Positions 10,801 to 20,860 of a DNA stretch of 64,000 nt are shown here, one piece after another. Made by a program: the position numbers and the translations under genes. The first letter of the stretch is position 1. Each line of letters opens with the position of its first letter. Origin of the DNA: Colletes latitarsis. Lineage: Eukaryota; Arthropoda; Insecta; Hymenoptera; Colletidae. The DNA lies in contig NC_135144.1 in assembly GCF_051014445.1 (NCBI RefSeq), positions 682,001 through 746,000 of the forward strand, written 5' to 3'. The notes under the pieces are model-generated. The model saw only the letters and a program-made list of their open reading frames with translations, was not told the DNA's origin and ran no database searches.

Positions 10801-12650
10801 TCAGAGGATAACACCGGTTAGGTCTGGGTTAGGTCTGGGAAATGCGCGCATCTGGCTTATTCTTTCGCATTCTTCGCATACTTGTTGGCCAGATCCTGGG
10901 TATTTTCCGTGTTTGAAACACGTAGTAATGTGGTAACACACTGAAGCAGTCAATTAAACCTGGTTTCGATCAATATTTCAGAGGATAACACCGGTTAGGT
11001 CTGGGTTAGGTCTGGGAAATGCGCGCATCTGGCTTATTCTTTCGCATTCTTCGCATACTTGTTGGCCAGATCCTGGGTATTTTCCGTGTTTGAAACACGT
11101 AGTAATGTGGTAACACACTGAAGCAGTCAATTAAACCTGGTTTCGATCAATATTTTAGAGGATAACGCCGGTTAGGTCTGGGTTAGGTCTGGGAAATGCG
11201 CGCATCTGGCTCATGATTTTGCCTTCTTCGCATACTTGTTGGCCAGATCTTGGGTTTTTTTCGTGTTTGAATCACGTAGTAATGTGGTAACACACTGAAG
11301 CAGTCAATTAAACCTGGTTTCGATCAATATTTTAGAGGATAACACCGGTTAGGTCTGGGTTAGGTCTGGGTTATGCCCGCATCTGGCTCATGATTTTGCC
11401 TTCATCGCATACTTGTTGGCCAGATCCTGGGTTTTTTTCGGGTTTGAATCACGTAGTAATGTGGTACCACACGGAAACAGTCCACTAAACCTGGATTCGG
11501 ACAGTATTTAGGAGGATAACACCGGTTAGGTCTGGGTTAGGTCCGGGATATGCGCGCATATGGCTTATACTTTCGCCTTTTTCACAAACTTGTTGGCCAG
11601 ATCCTGGGTTTTTTCCGTGTTTGAATCACGTAGTAATGTGGTAACACACTGAAGCAGTCGGTTTCGATCAATATTTCAGAGGATAACACCGGTTAGGTCT
11701 GGGTTAGGTCTGGGAAATGCGCGCATCTGGCTTATACTTTCGCCTTCTTCGCATACTTGTTGGCCAGATCCTGGGTTTTTTTTGTGTTTGAATCACGTAG
11801 GAATGTGGTAACACACTGAAGCAGTCAATTAAACCTGGTTTCGATCAATATTTTAGAGGATAACACCGGTTAGGTCTGGGTTAGGTCTGGGTTATGCCCG
11901 CATCTGGCTCATGATTTTGCCTTCTTCGCATACTTGTTGGCCAGATCCTGGGTTTTTTCCGTGTTTGAATCACGTAGTAATGTGGTAACTCACTGAAGCA
12001 GTCAATTAAACCTGGTTTCGATCAATATTTCAGAGGATAACACCGGTTAGGTCTGGGTTAGGTCTGGGTTATGCCCGCATCTGGCTCATGATTTTGCCTT
12101 CTTCGCATACTTGTTGGCCAGATCCTGGGTTTTTTTCGTGTTTGAGTCACGTAGTAATGTGGTAACACACTGAAGCAGTCAATTAAACCTGGTTTCGATC
12201 AATATTTTAGGGGATAACACCGGTTAGGTCTGGGTTAGGTCTGGGTTATGCCCGCATCTGGCTCATGATTTTGCCTTCTTCGCATACTTGTTGGTCAGAT
12301 CCTGGGGTTTTTTCGTGCTTGAATCACGTAGTAATGTGGTAACACACTGAAGCAGTCAATTAAACCTGGTTTCGATCAATATTTTAGAGGATAACACCGG
12401 TTAGGTCTGGGTTAGGTCTGGGATATGCGCGCATCTGGCTTATGCTTTCGCCTTTTTCGCAAACTTGTTGGCCAGATCCTGGGTTTTTTCCGTGTTTGAA
12501 TCACGTAGTAATGTTGTACCACACTGAGGCAGTCAATTAAACCTGGATTCGGACAGTATTTTAGAGGATAACACGGGTTAGGTCTGGGTTAGGTCTGGGT
12601 TATGCCCGCATCTGGCTCATGATTTTGCCTTCTTCGCATACTTGTTGGCC
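4887..12650 (+). repeat. 177-bp satellite array 1 with embedded telomere-like motif (about 44 monomers)
   Basis: The phase marker GATCCTGGG recurs at 4888, 5054, 5231, 5408, 5585, 5762 and 5939, giving a 177-bp monomer after a first one of 166 bp. Each standard monomer has CCGG followed by two head-to-tail TTAGGTCTGGG units; the first monomer has one, which explains its missing 11 bp. A 10-monomer higher-order unit of 1,770 bp is duplicated (about 7000-8770 and 8770-10540). Three near-identical monomers follow at about 10660-11190. Atypical monomers lie at about 11425-11650 and 12500-12600. All motifs have the G-rich strand on plus. Array 1 lacks two monomers near 5500 that arrays 2-4 have. 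Confidence 0.95.
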
Positions 12651-13070
12651 ACGTGTTGACGATAAAACTGTAAGATATAGGATGAATTAAGTTCCATGTC
12701 CCTAAAATTTTCCAAATCATAGATTTAAAAATGATTTAGATATTTAGATGATTTTAGTGTGGGTATTTATACAAGTATGTAAATCTCTATTTATGCATAA
12801 CATGTTACCCCTAAATGGGCAAGTTAATGAATTATATACATGTGAATTGTATAATAATAACCCTTTGTTCCTCATAAAAATTCATAACTGAATTGCTATC
12901 ATTCTAAAAAAATCCATCCCAAAATATATTGTCAAAACTAGTAATAAATTATTTGAACAAGGTGATAACAGATTTGAAATATTTAATAAAATTTAAATAC
13001 CAGTAGTATTAATAAAAGATAGTATTAATACTATTTTGACACTGTTATTTGATTTTAATATTAATTATAG
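12651..13070. other. AT-rich spacer after array 1
   Basis: The array ends at TTGGCC and continues into ACGTGTTGACGATAAAAC, the same junction as at 29333 and 51371. No gene or RNA is recognised. Compared with units 2 and 3 (29334-29760, 51372-51798) it has several private substitutions and a 7-bp length change near 13000 (ACCAGTAGTATT against ACCAGATATTGATAGTATT). Confidence 0.6.
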
Positions 13071-13303
13071 ATACTTTGATTATTGATTTATTAAAACATA
13101 AAGTTAATGAAGTCCCAGTAGATTATAAATATTTTAAAGAGCATGAATTAGCATAGAATTTCATAAAAAATTTGATGAGTGATAGAAGTAACTTGAATAA
13201 TCTGAATTTTGTAGCTTTTACTATATCTTTGGATATGGAATCACAGATTCATTTTATTAATAAAAATAGAGATAGTACTGATGATTTACTCAGGCTCGTT
13301 AAA
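13071..13303 (+). pseudogene. Exon-like remnant of unknown gene
   Basis: A 77-codon frame (13073-13303) lies between an acceptor-like TTAATTATAG and a donor GTAAGT at 13304. It has one in-frame TAG at 13154. The encoded text (for example VNEVPVDYKYFKEHELA) is not a family I recognise. The copies at 29761-29993 and 51799-52031 keep the same stop. It lies on the same strand as the ISXO2-like remnant 1 kb downstream and might belong to the same dead element, but that is a guess. Confidence 0.3.
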
Positions 13304-13485
13304 GTAAGTGGGCCAAGTGGGAAGAATATTAAGATAGATGGATAGATATTGGTAAAAGTATTCTTCTTGTCCTTATATAGGAAATCTTTAATATTACAAA
13401 TAAACTCTTTCTGTAAAATCTTGAACTTATCATTATAATTTATAGAATTAAAGTCAACGCATCTAATAATGAAAGTGAACTGAAG

Positions 13486-13637
13486 TATTTTATAGACTTG
13501 TCAAGAACGTTTTTTGGTATATTCCTAGCAAACGACCCGTTCAACGATCGGGATGAGTTATACGTAATTCGATTCGTCTAATTCAGTATATTATTTCATT
13601 AGTATATGCATTTCATTATCTGCGGAAATTCGGTATT
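13486..13637. repeat. Inverted-repeat arm (right in unit)
   Basis: This arm is inverted relative to 306-455 and its copies. Matching blocks include TATATTCCTAGCAAACG, ATTCGATTCGTCTAATTC and GGAAATTCGGTA. With the arm at 16280-16429 it encloses the ISXO2-like remnant and the truncated copia. Copies are at 30176-30327 and 52214-52365. Confidence 0.6.
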
Positions 13638-13679
13638 TTTACAAAGTAACTAAGTATTTTAAATATATTCTGATAGGTT

Positions 13680-13713
13680 CACAGGTGGAAACAAGCGACT
13701 GTCGTTACCTGTG
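13680..13713. repeat. Small hairpin
   Basis: CACAGGT at 13680-13686 pairs with ACCTGTG at 13707-13713, with a smaller internal CGAC-T-GTCG palindrome in the loop. It is conserved at 30370-30403 and 52408-52441. It lies just inside the inverted-repeat arm. No function is implied. Confidence 0.5.
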
Positions 13714-14266
13714 TTCAAAATGCCAGCTAGTAAAATGCTAATTTGTTAACAATAACATTTGTTGAATGAAATTTCTGCTATTTCTGCAAATATCTCATTG
13801 AATAAATCACCATCTTTCTATTATATATACATTTACTAAATACATAATGGCTCAGGTATCCAATGAAGTTACTCTTATTGGAAATATAAAATATTGATAG
13901 TATTATATGTTAGAAAAAAGTGGTGTCTTCAATTTAATTCATGTAAGCATCAGTAATGAGATCTTGAAAATTGACGCTGTGATTAATTTTCAAATGGCCT
14001 CTGTGCCATTATTTCTACAACAAAATGTTGATTCATCAGTCTCTATCTACTCTACCCTTCCACAATTGCTGCGCAGTATTTTTATTTAATGTTAGTTATA
14101 TAATATATCACGACATTGCTCATAATTATACGTTAGCATATATGGTAATTTTAAAACAATATCTGTAACTGAGTTTGTTTTTAGAAAACCACGTTCTTTG
14201 CTTTTCAAATATCTTTATATAATGCAATGGCTTTTAAAAACTAAGGGTATAAACATCTCACCGTAA
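13714..14266. other. Spacer between hairpin and ISXO2-like remnant
   Basis: AT-rich DNA. It contains a 60-codon ORF at 13907-14089 that is identical in all units (30597-30779, 52635-52817) but has no recognisable domain. Identity across recently duplicated units is not evidence of selection. The 5' part of the transposase gene may once have been here; I cannot read it. Confidence 0.45.
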
Positions 14267-14583
14267 ACCGTAAATAGTTTACATTTTAAAGATCCAGAAA
14301 CAGGCGCTCATACGAATAAAACAGAAACTACGTGGAAGCATAGTAAACACTTTTTGCCTGAATATTGTCGGTTAGTATTTGCAGTTCCACACGTTTTTTA
14401 ATATGTTTTTCTAACATATAATACAAAATAATAAATATTATATTTTCTATTTTCAGCAAAAAAGATAATTTCATTGGGTACTTAAGCCATTACGTGGTTT
14501 ATAAACCTTCCAAGCAAGGAAAGGATGATTTATTTAATCAGTTCTTAAAAGAAATTTCAGAAATTTCATTTGATGATGATTGA
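14267..14583 (+). pseudogene. ISXO2-like (IS1595-type/Merlin-related) transposase remnant, C-terminal, with intron
   Basis: The frame from 14267 reads FKDPETGAHTNKTETTWKHS, followed by a Pro-Glu-Tyr stretch. This resembles the end of the ISXO2-like transposase domain, where DPxTGAHTxxIExxWxxxK carries the last catalytic acidic residue. A GT-AG intron at 14371-14456 (86 bp, acceptor TTTTCAG-like) splits an Arg codon. The second exon reads KKDNFIGYLSHYVVYK and runs to TGA at 14581. A TAA lies directly upstream at 14264, and I cannot find the N-terminal zinc ribbon or first catalytic residues, so it is a fragment. In units 2 and 3 the final stop codon is CGA and the frame extends 12 codons. Family call is from motif order only. 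Confidence 0.6.
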
Positions 14584-14911
14584 TTCTGTAAAAAATCAAA
14601 ATATACCAGACTTAGATGATAATGAAATTTAATAATAAAAACAAGTTAAGCCAACGTACTGCGTGCAATAGTAATTTACTATATATTGTAAACACTGTCA
14701 GCGGCGGGGAGACATTTTTTACTGTTGCTGCATGTACTGTCTACATACCTGGTTTTAATACTGTCCACCTGACCGACTCGTGGAAGTTCTATGCCTAAAA
14801 AAATGATTTTTATGCATCATACAAATTCTTCTACAAATTCCCATTTGACAATGTAGAATAGATCCAATTAGATAAATTATTTATAATTTTTAAAATGAAC
14901 ATAGCAACGAT
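14584..14911. other. Spacer ending at the copia deletion breakpoint
   Basis: This holds a 60-codon ORF (14616-14798) with no recognised domain; it differs from copies 31306-31488 and 53344-53526 at three residues. The right edge at 14911/14912 is a breakpoint: the text matches unit 2 up to 31601 and then jumps to the match of 34829. Confidence 0.55.
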
Positions 14912-14916
14912 TTAAT

Positions 14917-15080
14917 GTTAATCATTACATTACCAATCTTTCCAGATATTAGTTTAAAACCATCACCAACTTTAATATCAACCGGGTTTTGTAGATTTTT
15001 GGATTCATAAAAGTACTCATCTGTGTTTATTATGTGATCTGAGCAACCACTATCTAGTAGCCATTTAATATTTCTACTTC
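14917..15080 (-). pseudogene. Copia protease remnant
   Basis: Minus-strand reading gives WLLDSGCSDHIINTDEY, the copia-type aspartic protease active-site block; the DSG codons are at 15046-15054. It continues through a Val-Gly-Asp-Gly segment typical of the protease fold and is then cut by the deletion at 14911. It is joined out of frame to the gag part. Confidence 0.65.
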
Positions 15081-15200
15081 TTCTATTTTGCTACTTTTCA
15101 TTACTTCAACCTTGAATGAATTGTAATTTCTACTGTCATCTAGACTCGAATTTCCAGCCACTTTTCTATCGTGTCTATTTTGTATATGTTTGAAAAGGTT

Positions 15201-15984
15201 GCCTTTTGTAATAATTATTAAAGTTTTCTGGGCAGTAACGTTGGATGTGCCCTGACTTATTACACTGACTTAACATACCGCTTCAGTAGTCGTTGCACTG
15301 CTATGCTGATTATCCTTTGAATTGAGATACTTGTTCTGATTGCGTTGTACGTGTCGAAACCTATGACCTCTAGGATTTTTAGTTAAATTTGAACTAAACG
15401 TGCGAGTGTAATTTCTGCTGTACTCAAAGTAGTAACTTTTACCGTTTCTCTTTTGATACTCTAACAGTAATTTAGATTTTACATACTCAACTGTTTTCTC
15501 CTTCGTTGGCAGTGCATCAATAATATCAACAATACGTGAGAAGTTAACGTTAATAACAGATAATTCAATTTATCCTCTTCATTCACAGTCTCACCAGTAT
15601 TTTTGAGCCTATTTATATGCGTTTCAAATTCGTTAAAGAAGTCACTTGGATTTTCACCTTCTTTCATTTTTAATTCTAACAATCTTCTTTTACACAATAG
15701 CTTTACTGCACTGTTTTTAACTAGATAAATTTCGTCAAGCTTTGCAATCATATTTTTCGCAGTCGTTTCTGATATTATTAATTCTAACTGAGTGTTTGAA
15801 ATACTGTTTACGATGTAACTTTTTGCTTTAATTTCCTTTTTTATTCCAATCTTCGACTCTTATTTCAGCCGGTCTTTCATCATGTAGAATAACCTCGTTA
15901 CAGTCTTTCATTTCTAAAAATAAATTTAGCCTGAATTTCCAGTTCCATAAAATATTTGTAATCGTCCTTTTTTTCACTTGCCAT
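15201..15984 (-). pseudogene. Copia gag remnant
   Basis: The ATG at 15984-15982 begins a gag N-terminus (MASEKK) that soon loses frame. The longest intact piece, 15751-15479 (90 codons), has the UBN2-like pattern of copia gag: MIAKLDEIYLV, KMKEGENPSDFFNEFETHIN, then a Leu-rich LLLTL segment where a frameshift enters. Downstream a zinc-knuckle-like CNKSGHIQRYC is visible near 15233-15275; the first Cys of the usual CxxC is not seen. Several frame changes make it non-coding. Confidence 0.65.
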
Positions 15985-16055
15985 GCTTCAAACTTAGGTT
16001 ATCTTCCTTTCACAAATAAATTTCTTTTCTTTACTGTTAACGAACAAACCACGGA

Positions 16056-16067
16056 CCTCTGCTACCA
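16056..16067 (-). other. Primer-binding site, initiator Met-tRNA type
   Basis: Plus strand CCTCTGCTACCA directly abuts the LTR. Its complement TGGTAGCAGAGG pairs with the 3' end of animal initiator Met-tRNA (general knowledge of that tRNA). Same site: 82-93, 35980-35991, 58013-58024. Confidence 0.75.
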
Positions 16068-16255
16068 TGTTAAAATACTGTTTATATTATTTATTATAAT
16101 GAATCTTGTTACAAAACAAACACACTTATTTTCCATTGTGAAAAGAAAACTTAAAAACTAAAAGAACATTCCTCGACGTGTGCTTCTCTCACAAACACAC
16201 ACACACACTCCTAAACACTAAAGAAACTAACGAATTTTAAGTCATATTTCTAACA
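16068..16255 (-). repeat. Copia 5' LTR, end of unit 1/start of unit 2
   Basis: This is a short-form 188-bp LTR identical in layout to 94-281, followed by ATAAC at 16256-16260. It is the only LTR left for this copy. Confidence 0.85.
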
Positions 16256-17071
16256 ATAACAGTAACAGTTTATAAAAAAATAACGAATTTCCACAGATGC
16301 ATAGAAATGCATATCAATAATGTACTGAATTAGGCGAATCGAATAATGTATGACTCACCCCGATCCGTGAACGGGCCTAGCGTTTGCTAGGAATATAATG
16401 TTCCATAACTTTTCAACAAAGTCTAAAATTTTTCCCAAGGGTTTTTGAATACCTATACACTGTATAGATATCCTGTTTCCTTCAACCGAACGACATGTGT
16501 CCCTAAAAAATATATTTATAAAGTAAGTCGGTCAAGTAGGAAGAATATTCAGATATTTAAGAATATGAATATATTGGTAAAAATATCCATTCCTCTTACC
16601 TTTATGTCCTGTGTATTGGATAATATAGATTTACATACTTTTACCGCTGAATTCGAAATTCTGAACTAAACATAGGTACAGGACTCGTAAAAACCGTTTT
16701 TTATTCTTTTTATAGTTTTATCTGTTTTCCAAAAAACAACCAATTAAATTAAGTTGCAAGAATGCAAAAGCGATAAAACTTACAGAGGCATTAATAGAAA
16801 ATTATAAAACAAAATGTTTACTTAAGACTTTACCTTTTGTAAAAACCGGCGATATTGACTGTGTGTGTGTAAATCGTCGTACGTTCGTGCCCGGTGCAGT
16901 AAAACACGTGCATCGATCTAGGTTACGTACGTTCCTCACGTGCCCCTTTCTCAATCTATACTTTTACATAAAAATTACTTAGAAAATCACTCCTACTCCT
17001 CATTTGGACAGAATTTTTACTTTCATGATTTTAGCGAAAAGTCGTTTTCCTGCTCGGGGAACACATATGTA

Positions 17072-18448
17072 CAGGGTGTTCGGCCACCCCTGGGAAAAAT
17101 TTTAATGGGGGATTCTAGATGCCAAAATACGAAAATACAGACGAAAATCAAGAATACCAATTTGTTGATAGAGGCTACGTTGAAAAGTTATTAACAATTA
17201 AACTCAAAAATTTCAAATCGTTCTGGAAAAATTGTTATCGGTTGCGGGGGTCAATTGCAATCATTTTTGGTGAATACACATACCTCCGAAATCTTACCCA
17301 CTTTCGAGATAAAAATTCGAGAATGTGTGAAATTTTTTCGATGGAAAAGAAAAATTTCAAATCGTTTTGGAAAAATTGTTATCGGTTGCGGGGGTTACTT
17401 ACAACCATTTTGGGTGAATCGTCATACCCCCCTAATCATGCGCATTTTCGAGAAAGAAATTCAGTACGGGCGGAACTTTAAACGTTAATAACTTTTTAAT
17501 AAAGCCTCCATTAACAAATTGGTATTCTTGATTTTCGTCTTACTTTGGTCTCTAGAATCCCCTGGGAGAAATTGTAATGGGAGATTCTAGAGGTTAAAGT
17601 AGGATGAAAATCAAGAATACCAATTTGTTGATGGAGTAATACGATACTAAACAAGTTATTGACGTTTAAAGTTCCGCTCTTACTTTCGAATTTTTTTCTC
17701 GAAAATGCGCAGGATTTCGTATGTGGTATGTCTATTCACCGAAAATAATTGTAATTGACCCCCGAAACCGAAAGTAATTTTTTCAGAACGATTTGAAATT
17801 TTCTTTTTCTTTCGTCGAAAAATTTAGGCACTGTCTGTCGATTTTTCTTAAAAATTCCTTTCTGATTTTTATTCAGTTTGTAAAATAGTTGTTTAATAAT
17901 ACTCTTTGTGTAGGTACCCATGAGCTCTACTCGCGAAAAAAAACGTTTCATTGGAATATATTCACTATTCACTATATCAGTAGGAGTTGCGGGGGCTGTT
18001 TGAAAATTTGACCAGTTATATGGGATTTTTCTCACTTTACGGGGTCAAGGAACAACTTTTCCAACATCTCTACATATTCTCCATTAAAATATGCGTTGTG
18101 TTGCTGTTTGAAACATTAAAATCGTTCAATCCGGCTGTCGACCAAAAAAAAAAAATGCTTGTAACTGACCCCTGCAACGAAAACTAATTCTTCCAAGACG
18201 ATTCGAAATTCTTTTTTACTTGAATTTTTTTTGTCGAAACTGAGTAGGATTTCGGGGGTACGATTCTAACTGACCTCCGCGACCAAAAATAATTTTTTCA
18301 GAACGATTTGAAATTTTTTTATTTAATGTTATTAATAACTACTTTTTAACGAAACCTCAGTCGAAAAATTGATATTCTTAATTTTCGTCTTATTTTGGCT
18401 TCTAGAATCTCCCATTAAAATTTTTCCCAGGGGTGGCCAAACACCCTG
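17072..18448. mobile_element. Composite MITE-like element, unit 2
   Basis: This is a copy of 1098-2474 with the same TA flanks and central palindrome. The site just upstream at 16945 is C here, against A at 971. Confidence 0.75.
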
Positions 18449-18684
18449 TATATATTAAATCAATATTAATGAAATTACACCTTGACCGAATTCATTTCAA
18501 TCCCCCCACACTAATACATATATTGTGTGTAGCCCATAAATGGTTGAGAATGGAGTCACCTTTCCTATACTGGTATTATTAGATGGTCGCAGGTCCTGCA
18601 TAAATTTCAATTTACATAATTTTTGTTTTGAGTAAACTCATTTTACTTTTTTGTATATTACCTAATACAACTCATATTTTCCAG

Positions 18685-19730
18685 CCATGCGATGTAGGAA
18701 TATTTAGACGATTAAAAGTTGCATGGCGAAAGGTAGTACAGGAACATAGACAAAGTACGTAGGTAGACTAAACCCATTACGAAGGTGAATTTCGCACCAA
18801 TATATATATCATACCATATATAAATTCCATGAAGAAGGAAATGCTTTTAAAGCTTGTGGTGGCCTATGACCGTTTAACTCAAATACAATTTACTAGACAA
18901 AACGTATTTCAGAAAGAAGAAAATAAATTAGAATTCATGTCGCCAGATGAAACCGACATCAATGACAGCAATATAGGTAGTTTTACATAGCATTCAAGAG
19001 CATATTCCAGATGATCTGAGAGGGGAACAATTTTCTTTTCTATATAGAAAATATTAAAATACAATCGGGACACAACTAAGACACAACACAAGACACAACT
19101 CGCAGAGAGAAAGCACTGCTGATGTTCAACGCAGTGCAGTTCATAGTAACAGTAAAACCAATACCAGTGTAGAAGACTAATTTAACAACGTTTCGCTAGA
19201 AGAAACTAATATATGATATACTGATCATTAATTAACTTTAATATTTCATGACAATGATGCTTTTACTTTTTTCTAATGGGAATTGTTTTGTTTCCGATGG
19301 TACTGAAATCAAACTACATTAATTCTACAACGTTACTTTACTTATTTTCTCGTAAAGACAAAGATTCTTCAGAATCTATTCTGGATAAACATTATCAACA
19401 TTATCAAAAAATTGAAAAAACAACAAAGAAAAGAAAAGAAAAGAAAAGAAATATAGAAAGGTGTGTGCAATCAAAGTTACATCAAAGACATGGAAATAGA
19501 CTCAGCTTGAAAAAATAGAAGCAATTGATAACCAGGAAAAAGAAAAACAAAGAATGAAAGAAGAACGATTAGAAAAGAAAAAAACAAGCCGAGAAATTAA
19601 AAGAAGAAAAGCTATTGAAAAAAGAAAGAAAAACAGAAAAATGAAAAGGAAAAGGAGAAAGAAAAGCAAGACGAAGAGAAGGAGAAATGTAAAACTCAAA
19701 CTAAAAATAAAAATAAAGTTAAGAACGTGA
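18685..19730 (+). pseudogene. Decayed pogo/Tigger-like transposase, unit 2
   Basis: This is a copy of 2711-3756 with the same stop after the PCDVGIF block and the same frame break in the Lys/Glu-rich tail, so the gene was dead before duplication. Confidence 0.6.
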
Positions 19731-20165
19731 AAAGAAAATAATAAATAATATTATTGTGTTGTTTTTACAGGGTGAATGTAGTAACTGAACCAGGTGGTTA
19801 TGACTATGCAACATTTTTATTAGCATCTTTTTCAAACTCCACTTGGAACAACACTGTACGTATGTATGTATGGGATTATCAGGAACCGTGTTTGTTCGTT
19901 AATCGGCACACTCGTATTTATTTCGTTAAACACAGTCACACCTACTACGTACTTTTCTTCAATCTTTCTCTCTTCCGTGCTGTCTTTTCTCGCTTTCTGG
20001 GTTATTCACCCATCAGCTGTTCGGCCGTACGCTCGCCGCGTGTTGACGGCTTTTTCGGCGGTAACCGTCTTCGCTCGTGCAAGCTCGTGGACAGCGAACG
20101 ATTCGCTGTTCGGCCAAAAATTCGTGCGCGATTTAATAATTTTCAACTGCACGGTTCCCTACATA

Positions 20166-20842
20166 CAGGGTGTTCGGCCATCCATGGGAAAAATTTTAAT
20201 GAGGGATTCTAGAGGTCAAAATAAGACGAAAATCAAGAATACCAATTTGTTGATGGAGGCACTATTAAAAAGTTATTAATGTTTAAAGTTCCGCTCGTAC
20301 TGAATTTTTTTCTCGAAAATGCGCAAGATTACGGGGGTATGTCTATACATAAAAAATGATTGTCACCGACCCTCGCAACTGAAAATAATTTTTCACAGAA
20401 CGATTTGAAATCTTTCTTTTTCATCGAAAAATATAGGCACCCGATTAGATTTTCGGTAAGGAATTTTTTTCTCGAAAGTGCGTAGGATTTCGGGGGTATG
20501 TGTAATGACCAAAAATGATTGTAATTGACCCCTGTAACCGAAAATAATTTTTTTAGAACGATTTGAAAAATTTGTTTTTCGCCGAAAAATATCAACACAT
20601 ACTCGAATTTTTTTCTCGAAACTGAGTAGGATTTCGAATATATGTCTATTCACTAAAAATGCTTGTAATTGACCTCCGCAGCCGAAAATAATCTTTCTGG
20701 AACGATTTGAAATTTTTGAATCAAATTGTTAATAACTTTTTAACGAAGCCTCCATCAACAAATTGGTATTCTTGATTTTCGTCTTAGTTTGGCCTCTAGA
20801 ATATCCTATTAAAATGTTTCACAGGGCTGGCCGAACACCCTC
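20166..20842. mobile_element. MITE-like element, single, unit 2
   Basis: This is a copy of 4192-4868, with the same TA flanks and three internal subrepeats. Confidence 0.75.
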
Positions 20843-20860
20843 TATACTACTATGTTTACT

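Larger units (their letters stand above)
1..15974 (+). repeat. Macro-tandem repeat unit 1 (15,974 bp)
   Basis: The sequence at 1 restarts at 15975, 35899 and 57932, so the window is head-to-tail copies of one large block. The phase is arbitrary, set by the window start inside the copia gag gene. The first 4.9 kb matches the other units without indels and with only a few substitutions. The right part (satellite interior, 12651-14911 spacer, copia) differs more: about fifteen substitutions by eye in 2.2 kb against units 2 and 3, a small indel near 13000, and loss of the copia 3' half. Unit 1 therefore looks like a distinct haplotype on its right side. Confidence 0.95.
14912..16255 (-). mobile_element. 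Copia element, 3'-deleted copy (end of unit 1)
   Basis: Only the 5' part survives: LTR 16068-16255, primer-binding site 16056-16067, gag and protease. Aligned to the full-length copy, the deletion removes the equivalent of 31602-34828 (3,227 bp): host flank with the left ATAAC, the 3' LTR, RNase H, reverse transcriptase and integrase. Only about one base is shared at the junction. The right ATAAC remains at 16256-16260. Relative to copies 2 and 3 it also lacks 7 bp early in gag and has some private substitutions. Confidence 0.85.

Noticed and set aside
4887..12650. Satellite as CRISPR-like array
   Set aside because: Monomers are contiguous 177-bp repeats without short repeats and unique spacers, in a eukaryotic context.
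4887..12650. tRNA-like Pol III boxes in the monomer (GGTTTGAATCA, TTGGCCAGATCC)
   Set aside because: Box spacing and order do not fit a tRNA gene and key positions mismatch; no cloverleaf was found.
4887..12650. CENP-B box in the monomer
   Set aside because: TTTCGTGTTTGAATCACG has the leading TTCG but not the required internal A and CGGG; no good match on either strand by eye.
13907..14089. 60-codon ORF conserved in three units
   Set aside because: No domain, no clear gene context, and conservation is expected from recent duplication.
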